The notes: generated from the sequence alone by a model not told the origin. Shown: positions 25,273 to 34,999, counted from the stretch's first letter. The stretch: 64,000 nucleotides of DNA from Streptomyces nojiriensis (GCF_017639205.1 NZ_CP071139.1:868001-932000), one strand, 5' to 3'. Numbers and translations: made by a program.

Positions 25273-26097
25273 CTAGGAGGTCTTGGGCTGACGCACTGTG
25301 CTGGGATTCAGGTCGACACAGCCAGGTTTGGCGCTGACGACGAACGGGGTGAGCTTGGACATCTTCTCGGAGCAGACGTAGCTCTTGAACCGGTCGGTGT
25401 CAGCTCCGACGTACGCAATGAGGAAGTTGTCGGGTGCACGCAACTCTGCTTCAACGGCGGCCCATTGGGCGTCCGGCACGGCTGCCACGCCGGCCGTGCC
25501 TTGGCCGCTCTGCAGGCCCGTGAACACCTTGGGCGTGTCCTTGCTGCCAGCGGCGAGCGTGGTGGCGGGGCGGGTGAAGTTGAGCTGGACGGTGCAGCCT
25601 GCCTGGGCTTTCTCCTTCGTGGCGAGGAAGGAGTTGACGGTTTCCAGGGAGCACACGGCACGGCCCGGCTTGAAGTAGGCGAGCACCTGGAGCTCGGGAT
25701 CGCCGATGGGCGCCACGATACCGCTGACCGGCTTGAAGGACAGGGTGCGCCCGGAGGTGGTGTTGGTGACCGTCAGTTCCGCGTCGGTCTTGATGAGGGC
25801 GGAGGAGAAGCCCGGCTTGTCGTTGGCGGTGTCCCTCTGTACGCCGGTCGTACGGTAGGAGTAGGCGATGTCGAAGGTGTAGTTGTCGGCGTCCGTGACA
25901 TGGGCGGTACCGGCGAAGTCGGCGTGCTGCGCCGGGGTGGTGGTCGCCGCGGCGGAGGCCTCTTCGGAGGATCCCGCAGGGGACGGCTGGGAAGCAGCGT
26001 CCGCGGCGCCGGTCGACGAGTTGGAGCAGGACGTGAGAGCAAGGACAGCTGTGAGGGCGGTGGTGGCCGTGACGGTGCCAAAGGCGGAGCGGCGCAT
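25273..26097 (-). CDS. Secreted lipoprotein, unknown function
   Basis: The 274-residue protein begins with a lipoprotein signal (lipobox LTSC), then a Ser/Ala-rich linker, and one beta-rich domain (FAGTAHVTDADNYTFDIAYS ... VRQPKTS) with four cysteines (in AVCS, AGCT, YVCSE, PGCVD) that could form two disulfides. ATG 26097 follows GGAGACC. It is convergent with the DUF916 fragment. No family assigned; a surface binding or sensor role is conceivable. Confidence 0.75.
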   Translation of the reverse strand: MRRSAFGTVTATTALTAVLALTSCSNSSTGAADAASQPSPAGSSEEASAAATTTPAQHADFAGTAHVTDADNYTFDIAYSYRTTGVQRDTANDKPGFSSALIKTDAELTVTNTTSGRTLSFKPVSGIVAPIGDPELQVLAYFKPGRAVCSLETVNSFLATKEKAQAGCTVQLNFTRPATTLAAGSKDTPKVFTGLQSGQGTAGVAAVPDAQWAAVEAELRAPDNFLIAYVGADTDRFKSYVCSEKMSKLTPFVVSAKPGCVDLNPSTVRQPKTS

Positions 26098-26364
26098 ATG
26101 GTCTCCGGGCGTGACGATTGGCAGAGGGAGTCTGCAGTGCGCAGGCGACGCTATCCACAACCACTGCACCTACGTGCCGGTATGATCAAACACAACCCAT
26201 TTGGGGCTTGTCGTCCACGGCCTCTCGTCGTCAGGGCTGCCGGGTCGTCCACGGGCGTGAAGGTCCCCAAGGGGCGGCGCCCCGGGCGGGTAAGGCTGCG
26301 AGTGAGCGGCCGCGGCGGCAGGCGCCACTACAGGACAGCCACCGGCTAGGAGTTGTCCGGTCGA

Positions 26365-26928
26365 TCACGTGCGGAGCCAGATGGTGAGGGCTGAGACGGT
26401 GGCGGTGCCGAGGCAGACGTAACGGCGCTCGTCGCAGCGAGTGGCCACCGCCCGGTCCGCGCTCAGGTGGAGCTTGGTGGTGAACCCGCCGCGCGAGCGG
26501 CCCAGGCCCTCACTTCCAGCACCACCGCCGCCAGGCGGGCGTGCAGGCTCTGCCACGCCGTTTCGCCCCGGCGTTCTGGAACGGGTGCGGGCGCCGGCCG
26601 CATGCTGATGAGTCCGCACGATGGTGGAGTCGACCGAGATGTTCCAGTCGACCTCACCCGCCGTATCAGCGGCGGCCTGGACCTGTTGGAGCAGTCGCTC
26701 CCATGTCCCGTCGCCCGACCACAGGCGGTGCCGTTCGTAGACGGTCTTCCACGGACCGAACCGTTCTGGCAGGTCACGCCACTGCACGCCGGTCCGCAGC
26801 CGGTGCAAAAACCCGTCGATTACCTGCCGGTGGTCCCGCCACCTGCCACAACGCTTGTTGCTGACCGGCAGGAGCGGTCGTAGCCGTTCCCACTCGGCAT
26901 CGCTCGGATCACCCCGCCCCATGTCCAC
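26365..26928 (-). pseudogene. IS5-family transposase, internally deleted
   Basis: The N-terminal half is a normal IS5-type start (SDAEWERLRPLLP, WRDLPERFGPWKTVYERHRLW, first catalytic Asp in SVDSTIVRTHQHAAG). It reaches RGGFTTKLHLSADR and then jumps to AVATRCDERRYVCLGTATVS ... IWLRT, which resembles the extreme C-terminus of such enzymes. The middle, with the second and third catalytic acids, is gone. The 187-residue product cannot be an active transposase. Clear terminal repeats were not found. Confidence 0.8.
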
Positions 26929-26978
26929 ATCAACGCCCCGGACCCACGCCCGTCACAAGGTCACACGAATCCTGGCTC

Positions 26979-27315
26979 TCAGTCCGCGACGAAGGGTGCG
27001 TATCCGATCGGCACCTCGCTCACCTCAAGGTCTGAGAAGAGCAAGGTCAGATCGTGAGCGTTGGTCTCGATGTGAACCTCATGGAGGTCGATCCCGACAG
27101 CCTTGGACCAGCGGAGGGCAGCCTCCGACTTGAGACGAAGCTCGGCTCCGTACAGCTCGTGATGGTTCGCGCCCCAAACGTAACCGTCGAGGTCGATGGC
27201 GGTTTCGCTGCCGAGGAGCCGGGCGTCCAAGGAGGCCCGCCAGGTCTCCGTGGACAGGAACGTCTCGCATCGGGCCTCAACGCAGTACCGGAAGAGATAC
27301 CGCAGGTGGGCCGCG
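26979..27315 (-). pseudogene. Headless hypothetical protein
   Basis: The frame ending at 26979 encodes about 110 natural-looking residues (YLFRYCVEARCETFLSTE ... GYVWGANHHELYGAELRLK ... IGYAPFVAD) but has no ATG or GTG start; only a TTG at 27230 lies within. Upstream it runs into a TGA next to the dispersed repeat (27301-27369). It looks like the C-terminal part of a gene cut at the repeat. No family recognised. Confidence 0.5.
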
Positions 27316-27369
27316 TATGTGGCGGACCATCACATTCAGGCACCCCCCTGTGCGCCCACCCACCACATC
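27301..27369. repeat. Dispersed 69-bp repeat, copy B
   Basis: Matches 4092-4160 at 60 of 69 positions in the same orientation. In both places the downstream minus-strand gene is truncated. Confidence 0.6.
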
Positions 27370-27562
27370 ACGCACAGCACCTCCGACGGGACGACGTGGT
27401 GGGTACGTCCGATCCGGAGCGGGGTCGTCGCGCAGAGCTGTGGGGTGGCTGTGAATCGACGCACAGGACGATCCGGAGTGCGGGAGGAGTGCAGACAAGT
27501 TCTATATTCGTATGAACCATCCGCACGCGAACTGTCTGCGGTGATGAGGGGGGACGACTGAG

Positions 27563-28885
27563 TTGGTCGGCACCGATGCCACTCCGAGCACCCGCACGGA
27601 GTCCCGGAATATCCGCAAGGTCCGCAGGAAGGCGCAGTACCGCAGACGCCTGGGCATGGGCGTGGCCGTGATCGCTCTGGGCGGGGCCGCCGCAACCGCG
27701 GGCGTCTTCACACTGGGCGACTCCTCGGACACCGCCCCGCGCGACGCGAAGCTCACGGCCCCGGGTGGTGCGGCCGAGGAGGCCGCCGCCGCGAAGGGCC
27801 CGGAGGATGCCTGGGACGGCAAGACGGAGGTGCTGGGAGACGGCTCCACCTCCTACACCGGACCGCAGCCGGGACAGCTCAAGCCCGTGCGGCTGAAGCC
27901 CGGCGAGAAACCGCCGCAGTTCGTGGTGTTCTCCTGGGACGGCGCGCTGGAAGGCGACGACCACCTCTTCTCGCACTTCCGTCAGGTGGCCGAGCAGAAC
28001 AAGGCCCACATGACCTTCTTCCTCACGGGCATCTACCTGCTGCCCGAGGGGAAGAAGGCGCTCTACCGCCCGCCGCAGCACGGTCAGGGCGCGGCCGCGA
28101 TCTCGTACCCGACCGTCCCGCACGTGAAGGGCACCCTGGAGCAGCTGCGCGGTGCCTGGACCGACGGCAACGAGATCGGCTCGCACTTCAACGGGCACTT
28201 CTGCGGGCCCAAGGGCGGCGGGGAGTGGAGCCCCGACGAATGGAAGAGCGAGATAGACCAGACCTACTCGTTCATCAAGAACTGGAAGACGAACACCGGT
28301 TTCACCAAGGATGCGCCCCTGCCCTTCGACCCGGACCGGGAGGTGGTCGGCGGCCGCGCGCCCTGCCTGGAGGGCCAGAAGAACCTCCTGACCGCGATCA
28401 AGCCGTACGGCTGGCGCTACGACGCGAGCTCCTCCGGAGACTTCCAGCTGTGGCCGTCCAAGCAGGACGACATATGGAACTTTCCCCTCCAGCTCATGCC
28501 GCTGCAGGGCAAGGAGGTGCAGGTCCTCTCCATGGACTTCAACTTCCTCTTCAACCAGTCGGGCGACAGCACCCAGGGCGACCCGGCGAAGTTCGCCGCT
28601 TGGCAGGCGCAGACCCGGGGCTCGTACATGAACGGCTTCAACCGGGTCTACAACGGCAGCCGGGCGCCCATGTTCATCGGCAACCACTTCGAGGACTGGA
28701 ACGGCGGCATCTACATGAAGGCCGTCGAGGACGTGATGAAGGACGTGTGCCCGCGCCAGGACGTGCGCTGCGTGTCGTTCCGGGAACTGGCGGACTGGCT
28801 CGACGTCCAGGACCCCAAGGTCCTGGCCCAACTGCGCACGCTCGATCCCGCGCAGGCACCGGACTGGACCCAGCTGATCAAGTAG
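27563..28885 (+). CDS. Secreted polysaccharide-deacetylase-like protein
   Basis: The 440-residue protein has a basic N-terminus, one membrane/signal helix (about residues 31-50) and an Ala-rich linker. A NodB-like fold begins FVVFSWDGALEGDDHLFSHF and includes HMTFFLTGIYLLP, EIGSHFNGHFCGP and FRAPC-like GGRAPCL. The first motif reads WDGA where deacetylases have TFDDG, so one metal ligand aspartate may be absent and activity uncertain. The start is TTG 27563 after a GGGGGGA stretch. It is convergent with the penicillin-binding protein gene and likely acts on cell-wall or capsule glycans. Confidence 0.78.
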   Translation: MVGTDATPSTRTESRNIRKVRRKAQYRRRLGMGVAVIALGGAAATAGVFTLGDSSDTAPRDAKLTAPGGAAEEAAAAKGPEDAWDGKTEVLGDGSTSYTGPQPGQLKPVRLKPGEKPPQFVVFSWDGALEGDDHLFSHFRQVAEQNKAHMTFFLTGIYLLPEGKKALYRPPQHGQGAAAISYPTVPHVKGTLEQLRGAWTDGNEIGSHFNGHFCGPKGGGEWSPDEWKSEIDQTYSFIKNWKTNTGFTKDAPLPFDPDREVVGGRAPCLEGQKNLLTAIKPYGWRYDASSSGDFQLWPSKQDDIWNFPLQLMPLQGKEVQVLSMDFNFLFNQSGDSTQGDPAKFAAWQAQTRGSYMNGFNRVYNGSRAPMFIGNHFEDWNGGIYMKAVEDVMKDVCPRQDVRCVSFRELADWLDVQDPKVLAQLRTLDPAQAPDWTQLIK

Positions 28886-28892
28886 AGGGGCG

Positions 28893-28916
28893 GGCGGGCG
28901 GCGTCAGCCGCCCGCC
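28893..28916. terminator. Bidirectional terminator
   Basis: A perfect 10-bp GC stem (28893-28902 with 28907-28916) and 4-base loop lie between two convergent genes, starting eight bases after the deacetylase-like stop and touching the PBP stop codon. Confidence 0.8.
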
Positions 28917-31090
28917 TACTTCACCGCCTTGATGTAGTCGCCCCACAGGCGCACAGCCCGCTCGCTGCCGGGCGTGCCCGGGCCGTCGCCCCCCAGCCCC
29001 GTGAGCGGCAGCGGAACCAGGTCGGAGAGCGACATCCGGTAGACCACCACTGCCGTGGACTCCTGCTCGGTGCTGGCCACGAACCAGCCCGCCGTGTTCG
29101 CGGCCGTCGTACCGGTCTTGCCCGCCGTACCGGGGTGGGCCTTGCCCACCGTCTTCGCCGACCCCTCGGTGACGGCGTCCTTCAGGGCGTCCGTCACTGC
29201 GCGAGCGGTCTTGGCCGTCACGGCCCGGGTCGGCTTCGGCGCGTCGAGCGGCACGGCGGCGCCGTTGCGGGTGGCCGAGCGCACCGAGTACGGGTCGGTG
29301 TGCATGCCTTCGGCGGCGAAGGTCTGGTAGGCGCCGGCCATCCGGATCGCACTGGGCGTCGAGTTCTCCCCGAGGGCGAATGCGGGGATCCGCGGGCCGA
29401 GGCTCGATTCGAGCAGCCCCGAGCGCTCGGCGAAGGCCTCCACCCGGTCGAGGCCGACATCTTGGCCGAGCTGGAGCATGGGCGTGTTGACGGATTGGGC
29501 CACGGCCTGGCGCAACGTCACCTGGCCCCAGTTCCGGCCGCCGTCGTTGCGCCCCTTCACCACCTTGCCGCTGCGGTCCCAGTACGGCCCCTCCGGCGTC
29601 TGCACGCTCACCTGGTCGTTGCCGTCGTAGGTGCTGGAGGGGGAAACCGGCGTACGGTCCTTGCCCCGCGCGCGCAGCACCCCTTCGTCGAGCGCGGCGG
29701 CGTAGACGATCGGCGTGAACGCCGTGCCGACCGGGACCGTCGTCGCGTTCGACTCGTTGAAGCCCTGCTTGAGGTAGTCGGGGCCCCCGTACACGGCGAG
29801 CAGCCGCCCGTCGGGAGCGATGCTCGCCGCGCCGATCTTGGCGTGCTTGTCGGTGTCGGGACGCCGCTCGGCGTCGAAGTCCTTCTGGGTCTCCTGGACG
29901 GCGGCGGTCAGCGCGGTCATCCGGGCCTGGTCGAAGGTCGTGTAGATCTGGTAGCCGCCGAGGTCGAAGTCGGACTCCTCGATGTGGCCGGCTTTGATCG
30001 CGTACGCCTTGGCCATCTCGACCAGGTAGCCGGTCTGCGCGCCGGGTATGCCGACGAGCGAGGAGGCCGAGGGCTCGGGGAACGTCGTGTAGGTGGCGCG
30101 CTCGGCGCGCGAGAGCCGGCCGGTCTCGACCATGCGGTCCAGGATCCAGCTCCAGCGTTCCACGGCCCGCTCGTGGTTCGCCTTGCCGAGAGCGGGGTCG
30201 TAGAGGGCCGCGCCCTTGAGGAGGGAGGCCAGGAACGCGCCTTCGCTGGGATTGAGCTGCGAGACGTCCTTGCCGTAGTAGGCCTGGGACGCGCGCTGGA
30301 TGCCGTAGGTCCCGCGCCCGAACCAGCTGGTGTTGAGGTAGTCCTGAAGGATCTGGTCCTTGCTCTTCTGGTTGTCCATCTTCAGGGCGAGCATGAGCTC
30401 GGTGAATTTCCGGGAAACGGTGCGGTCCTGGTTCAGATAGGCGTTCTTCACGTACTGCTGCGTGATGGTGGACCCGCCCTGGGTCTCGCCCCCCGTCAGT
30501 GCGGCGCCCACGGCGCGCAGGACTCCGGACGGCGAGACTCCGGGGTCCGAGTAGAAGCTCGCGTTCTCGGCCGCGAGCACGGCTCCCTGGACCTTGGCGG
30601 GCACCTTGTCCAGCGGCATCTCCTGGCGGCTGACCCAGCCCGTCCGGGCCATCGTGGAGCCGTCGGCCCAGTAGTAGACGTTGTCCTGTTGTGTGGCGAA
30701 GGAGTTGAGGTCGTCGGGCATATCCGTGGTCGCGTACGCAATCGTGACGAAGGTCACCATGCCCAGGAACGCGCACAGGCAGGCGCCCAGCCACTGGCGC
30801 CACGACGGCATCCACCGGCGCCAGCCGGTGCGGCCCGGCCGCGGGAAGGCGGGCCGCAGGCGCCGCAGTTGCGTGCGCGCCAGGGCGACGGCCGGGGCGA
30901 GCACCCGCGTGAAGGCATCGAGCCGGGCGGAACGCGCCCGCGGCTTGGCGCGCGACCCCGATTTCCCCCGGCGGCCCGGGACGGCTCCGCCGGTGCCCTC
31001 CGAAGCCGCCCGCCCGTCCCGAGATGGCCCCCTACCTGCCCTATCGTTCGCGCCCACTCCGAATGCCCCCTCTGCCGCACTTTCCCGCAC
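28916..31090 (-). CDS. Class A penicillin-binding protein with altered SxxK motif
   Basis: The 724-residue protein has a long basic cytoplasmic N-terminus, one helix (about 101-120), a GT51 glycosyltransferase domain (Glu175 in AAENASFY, GGSTITQQYVKN, RKFTELMLALKM, YLNTSWFGRGTYGI) and a transpeptidase domain. The transpeptidase keeps SVN (533-535) and KTG (658-660), but the catalytic SxxK reads TAFT (456-459), so both the nucleophilic Ser and the Lys are replaced. It may be a glycosyltransferase with a pseudo-transpeptidase, or a non-beta-lactam-binding PBP. The start GTG 31090 is the longest option and has no strong ribosome site. Confidence 0.88.
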   Translation of the reverse strand: MRESAAEGAFGVGANDRAGRGPSRDGRAASEGTGGAVPGRRGKSGSRAKPRARSARLDAFTRVLAPAVALARTQLRRLRPAFPRPGRTGWRRWMPSWRQWLGACLCAFLGMVTFVTIAYATTDMPDDLNSFATQQDNVYYWADGSTMARTGWVSRQEMPLDKVPAKVQGAVLAAENASFYSDPGVSPSGVLRAVGAALTGGETQGGSTITQQYVKNAYLNQDRTVSRKFTELMLALKMDNQKSKDQILQDYLNTSWFGRGTYGIQRASQAYYGKDVSQLNPSEGAFLASLLKGAALYDPALGKANHERAVERWSWILDRMVETGRLSRAERATYTTFPEPSASSLVGIPGAQTGYLVEMAKAYAIKAGHIEESDFDLGGYQIYTTFDQARMTALTAAVQETQKDFDAERRPDTDKHAKIGAASIAPDGRLLAVYGGPDYLKQGFNESNATTVPVGTAFTPIVYAAALDEGVLRARGKDRTPVSPSSTYDGNDQVSVQTPEGPYWDRSGKVVKGRNDGGRNWGQVTLRQAVAQSVNTPMLQLGQDVGLDRVEAFAERSGLLESSLGPRIPAFALGENSTPSAIRMAGAYQTFAAEGMHTDPYSVRSATRNGAAVPLDAPKPTRAVTAKTARAVTDALKDAVTEGSAKTVGKAHPGTAGKTGTTAANTAGWFVASTEQESTAVVVYRMSLSDLVPLPLTGLGGDGPGTPGSERAVRLWGDYIKAVK

Positions 31091-31312
31091 ACCCTAAAGG
31101 CATTCGCTGTGAGGCCGGACCGGTGGTCGGCTGGATTACTCCGTGCACTCCGAAGGCGACCCCTGGTGATCAAGCGGAGGCAAGTCGGCAGCGTGTGAGC
31201 CCATTTCCGCCGGGGCAGCCCGAGACGAAGCGGAACGTGACGAAACAGTCGGGTAGTTGTGCGAAGATTCCGTCCCCCGGTTCGTGTGGACCGGGTGACA
31301 AGGGGAAACAGA

Positions 31313-32452
31313 GTGATACCTAAGAGGTTCAGGCCCGCCGCCATCGCGGCCCTGACCGTGGCCCTGGCGTCCGGAAGCATGCTCGCGTACTCCGCGACCG
31401 CGGTCTCCGGACCCCGCGACGCCGACCGTGCCACCGCCGACACCTTCGCCCGCGTGGCCAGCGACGTGCTCTCCCAGCGCACGCAGGCCCTGGTCGAGGA
31501 CCAGCCGGGGCGTCACGGCTCCGGCCAGGCCGGCCCGAAGGCCCGGCTGTCGGCCCAGCTGAAGAAGGACGAGGACGCCGCGCTCCAGTCGCTGCGGTCC
31601 CGCAAGACGCGGCTGGCGGAGCTCGGCGAGGCCTACACGGACGCCGACACCCGCGTCGTCGTCGACCGGGCCACGGTGACGGGCGGCAAGGCCGTCGTCC
31701 AGGTCACCGAGCAGACCACGCTCACGTACAAGAAACTCCGCGGGGACGAGCCGGCGACGACCGACATCGGGACGCGCTACCAGCTGACCCTCACCAGCAA
31801 GCGGGGAGGCGACTGGGAGCTGACCTCGATCACGTCCCAGGAGAACGGCCCCGTCGCGGTCAACGAGCCCGTGCCGGCGAAGGTGAACGTCGTCAAGGAC
31901 GACGGGAAGCAATACCCGGACGGCACGCCCGCGTCCACGAAGTACCCCGCGACGCCGAAGCCCAAGGCGAAGACGGGCGGTGCCTACGACTACGCCGCGA
32001 TGGCGAAGTACGCGGAGAAGTACTGGAGCAACTACAACCCGGCGTACCGGAAGTACAACGGGGCCGGGGGTGACTGCACCAACTTCATCAGCCAGGCGTT
32101 GAAGGCAGGTGGCTGGAAGGCCGTTCCGGGTTCCACGTCGGACTACAGGAACTGGTGGTACGACGGCTCCCGTCAGACCGACTCCTGGGTCGGCGTGAAC
32201 GAGTGGGCCTGGTTCACGCTGTCCAATCAGCGGGCCGCCAACCTGGCCAACGTCTACCAGGCGGATGTGGGAGACATCCTCCAGGTGGACTTCAACCGGG
32301 ACGGGTCCAAGGACCATTCGATGATGGTGACCTACCGCAGCAGCGCCGGGATGCCGTACCTCACGTACCACTCCACCAACACGTACCGTAAGTCGCTCGC
32401 GAGCATCATCGCGTCCTACCCGAACGCGACCTACTACGCGTACCGCACCTGA
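31313..32452 (+). CDS. Secreted amidase-domain protein
   Basis: The 379-residue protein starts at GTG 31313 after AAGGGG. It has a signal peptide (AAIAALTVALASGSMLAYSA), a middle region of about 190 residues with low similarity to anything I know, and a C-terminal putative amidase domain (PF12671 type). That domain opens YDYAAMAKYAEKYW, has a catalytic-cysteine-like GGDCTNFISQAL, and a histidine in KDHSMMVTY. It is expected to act on extracellular amide bonds, perhaps peptidoglycan. It is divergent from the PBP gene across 222 bp. Confidence 0.85.
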   Translation: MIPKRFRPAAIAALTVALASGSMLAYSATAVSGPRDADRATADTFARVASDVLSQRTQALVEDQPGRHGSGQAGPKARLSAQLKKDEDAALQSLRSRKTRLAELGEAYTDADTRVVVDRATVTGGKAVVQVTEQTTLTYKKLRGDEPATTDIGTRYQLTLTSKRGGDWELTSITSQENGPVAVNEPVPAKVNVVKDDGKQYPDGTPASTKYPATPKPKAKTGGAYDYAAMAKYAEKYWSNYNPAYRKYNGAGGDCTNFISQALKAGGWKAVPGSTSDYRNWWYDGSRQTDSWVGVNEWAWFTLSNQRAANLANVYQADVGDILQVDFNRDGSKDHSMMVTYRSSAGMPYLTYHSTNTYRKSLASIIASYPNATYYAYRT

Positions 32453-32458
32453 CGGGTG

Positions 32459-32496
32459 CCCGCCGGTGCCCCGCCCAGGGCGGCGGCACCGGCGGG
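32459..32496. terminator. Bidirectional terminator
   Basis: A 12-bp perfect stem (32459-32470 with 32485-32496) lies between the convergent amidase and darcynin genes. Confidence 0.75.
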
Positions 32497-32509
32497 TCGG
32501 GGGAGTTCG

Positions 32510-32875
32510 TCAGGTGGCGAGGGTGGCCAGCGGCTGCAGGCCGTAGGTGCAGGCGTACCCGTTCTCGATTCCCACGAGCAGGTCCACGACCTCGAAGTAG
32601 CGGTCCCAGAAGGGCGTTTCGCGCAGCGCGTCGATCAGCAGCCGGTAGGCGTCGTGGTCGTCCGCCTCCCAGACCCAGATGTCGGTCACCCTCGCCGAGT
32701 AGAACTCCGTGTCGTAGAACCGGGAGCGGACGCCGCGGGTACGGGCCTCGATCACCGGAACGACGTGGGTGGTGAAGGCGTGGATGCGTTCGGCCACGGT
32801 GAGCGCCAGCCACTCGGGCGTGGTCTTGATCAGCATGAACGCGGTGACCGGCGGCTCGGTTCGGTCAGCGGGCAT
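32510..32875 (-). CDS. Darcynin-family protein
   Basis: The 121-residue protein has the darcynin pattern: [36 protein letters not shown] and [17 protein letters not shown]. The family is small, cytoplasmic and of unknown biochemical function; the ferredoxin-like dimeric alpha-beta barrel fold is plausible. It overlaps the upstream NmrA-like gene by 11 bases, so the two form an operon divergent from a LysR regulator. Confidence 0.85.
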   Translation of the reverse strand: MPADRTEPPVTAFMLIKTTPEWLALTVAERIHAFTTHVVPVIEARTRGVRSRFYDTEFYSARVTDIWVWEADDHDAYRLLIDALRETPFWDRYFEVVDLLVGIENGYACTYGLQPLATLAT

Positions 32876-33782
32876 CGACTGCCTCCGATGCGGCGAGGAC
32901 GGCGGGCTTGAGGGTCTGCGCGCACCACTGGGCGAAGCCGGTGGCCGGGCCCGCCTGTGGCGAGCGGGCTACGCCCGAGTCCAGACCCCGGTCCTTGGCG
33001 CGCTTCATGTCGACCATGCCCTCCACGAACGCCTCGTTGAGACCGTGGGCGAGCATGGAGGACCGCAGGTCGTCGAGCGATTCGCGCGCGTAGCGGACCG
33101 GGCGGCCCAGTTCCGCGCTCATGATGCGGGCCATGTCGTGGGGCGACAGGTCCTCCGGGCCGAGCACCGGCACACTGCCGACGCCGGTCCAGGAACGGTC
33201 CAGCAGCAGTCCGGCCGCCGTCGCGGCGATGTCGGCGACGGCCACCAGCGGGGCCGGACGGTCCGCGGCGACGGTGTCGGTGAAGACGCCGTGCTCGCGG
33301 ATCGAGTCGGCCTCCTCCAGCAGGTTCTCGAAGAAGGACGGATTGGCCAGGGCGCGGTAGGCGACCCCGGTGTCGGCGATCAGGTCGTCCATGGCCAGGG
33401 AGGCGCTGACCAGCCCGGCCCGGCCGGCCTGCGGGGTACCGCGGCCGAGCGCGGAGACACCGACGACACGGCCGACGCCGTGGGCGGCGAACGCCCGCGC
33501 GGCGGGGCGGGTGAAGCCGCTGTACGCCTCCTCGGGCGTGCGCGAGGCGTCCGGCGGAACCAGCCAGAAGACGGCGTCGGCCCCGGCGAAGGCGCGCTCG
33601 ACGGTCGCGGCGTCGCCGTGCGAGCCGGTGACCACCTCGACCGCTGCGCGCACGGCCTCGGGGATCCGGGCGGGATCACGGGCCACGACGCGCAACTCCT
33701 CTCCGTGTGCGGGCGCGGCCTCGACCAGCAGGGACAGCAGCCGACGGCCGATGTTCCCGGTGGGGGCAGTAATGACGATCAT
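32865..33782 (-). CDS. NmrA-like NAD(P)-binding oxidoreductase
   Basis: The 305-residue protein starts [19 protein letters not shown], a Rossmann nucleotide-binding motif (APTGNIG in place of GATGxxG), followed by [16 protein letters not shown] and a [14 protein letters not shown] segment, as in NmrA/SDR-a5 proteins. It binds NAD(P) and may be a quinone or azo reductase or a redox sensor. ATG 33782 is used; the longer frame has no ribosome site. It is divergent from the LysR gene (115-bp gap), its probable regulator. Confidence 0.87.
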   Translation of the reverse strand: MIVITAPTGNIGRRLLSLLVEAAPAHGEELRVVARDPARIPEAVRAAVEVVTGSHGDAATVERAFAGADAVFWLVPPDASRTPEEAYSGFTRPAARAFAAHGVGRVVGVSALGRGTPQAGRAGLVSASLAMDDLIADTGVAYRALANPSFFENLLEEADSIREHGVFTDTVAADRPAPLVAVADIAATAAGLLLDRSWTGVGSVPVLGPEDLSPHDMARIMSAELGRPVRYARESLDDLRSSMLAHGLNEAFVEGMVDMKRAKDRGLDSGVARSPQAGPATGFAQWCAQTLKPAVLAASEAVDAR

Positions 33783-33897
33783 GAAAACCTCGTGGTCTGT
33801 GACGGATCTACAAGACCCCCTCATCGTGCGAGCGCCTCCCGCATTGCCACAATGGGAACTTCAGCAACCGATCATTGCCCGAAACGGAATAACACCG

Positions 33898-34836
33898 GTG
33901 AGCAGCCCAGTTCCGAACCTCGACGCCAACCTCGCCGTCGCCCTCGACGCCTTGCTGACCGAGCAGAGCGTCACCCGCGCCGCCGCGCGGCTGCGCACCT
34001 CCCCCGCGGCGATGAGCCGCACCCTGGCCCGGCTGCGCCGGGTGCTCCAGGATCCGCTGCTGGTACGGGCAGGACAGGCGATGGTGCCCACGCCCCGCGC
34101 CGAGGCACTGCGCGACGAGGCCGCCGCCGTGGTGCGGCAGCTGGAGGCACTCCTCACCCCGAGCGGCAGGATCGACCCCGCCACCCTGCGGCGCACCTTC
34201 ACCGTCCAGGCATCGGACCTGGTCGGCGCTGCACTGGCGCCGGGCCTGCTCGGGCTGGCCCGGCGCCGGGCCCCGGGCGTATCGCTGCGGGTACTGGCCG
34301 AGGAGTGGGAGGCGGGCCCCGCGCTGCGTGAGGGCCGGGTCGATCTGGAGATCGGGGCGATCGACCACGTCGACCCGGAGACCCGGGTCGAGGAGCTGGT
34401 CACGTTGCGGTTGTCGGCCGGCGTCAGGGCCGGACACCCGCTCGCGGAGGGAACCCTGACCCCCGCGAGGCTGGCCGCGGCCGAACACGTGGCGGTGAGC
34501 CGCCGGGGCCGCTTCACCGGCCCGCTGGACGCGGCGCTGGCCGAGCAAGGACTCGGCCGGCGGGTCAGCGCCGTGCTGCCCGGACATCTGGCGGCGATGG
34601 CGCTGGCCGCGGTGGGCGACGCGGTCTGCCTGGTACCGACCGCGCTGCCGGGCGAGCCCGCCTCCCCGCTCGGCGACGCGGCCCGCGCGATGGGCCTGCG
34701 CCTGCTGGACATCCCGCTGCCGCTGCCACCCCTGACGATCGGCATGGCCTGGCACCCGCGGCACAGCGCCGACGGAGCCCACCAGTGGTTGCGCGACGCC
34801 GTACGCCGAGTCCTCCGCCCGGCGCGGGAGCGCTGA
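33898..34836 (+). CDS. LysR-family transcriptional regulator
   Basis: The 312-residue protein has an N-terminal winged helix (LDANLAVALDALLTEQSVTRAAARL, SPAAMSRTLARLRRVLQDPL) and a periplasmic-binding-like effector domain (residues about 95-300). It resembles NodD/PcpR-type members. Start GTG 33898 has only a weak ribosome site. As with most LysR proteins it should control the divergent NmrA-darcynin operon in response to a small, probably aromatic, ligand. Confidence 0.88.
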   Translation: MSSPVPNLDANLAVALDALLTEQSVTRAAARLRTSPAAMSRTLARLRRVLQDPLLVRAGQAMVPTPRAEALRDEAAAVVRQLEALLTPSGRIDPATLRRTFTVQASDLVGAALAPGLLGLARRRAPGVSLRVLAEEWEAGPALREGRVDLEIGAIDHVDPETRVEELVTLRLSAGVRAGHPLAEGTLTPARLAAAEHVAVSRRGRFTGPLDAALAEQGLGRRVSAVLPGHLAAMALAAVGDAVCLVPTALPGEPASPLGDAARAMGLRLLDIPLPLPPLTIGMAWHPRHSADGAHQWLRDAVRRVLRPARER

Positions 34837-34999
34837 TGCCGGTCACAGTGGCCGGTGCCCGATCCGGCGTGCGGGCGCGCGAGCGGTCCGCCGGGTTGGG
34901 TATCGGCTACTCATGCGGACCACCCGGCGGCCGTGGTCATCTGTGGCCGGGCGTCGATTCGTACCGGACGCACAGGACCAGGCACCAGGGGGAACGGTC

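Noticed and set aside
26340..26965. Terminal inverted repeats of the IS5-like element
   Set aside because: Only GTCCGG-type matches of six bases were seen near both ends, too short to define element boundaries.
29135..31198. A 687-codon plus-strand frame opposite the penicillin-binding protein
   Set aside because: Val/Gly/Arg-rich shadow translation; PBP motifs are in the minus frame.
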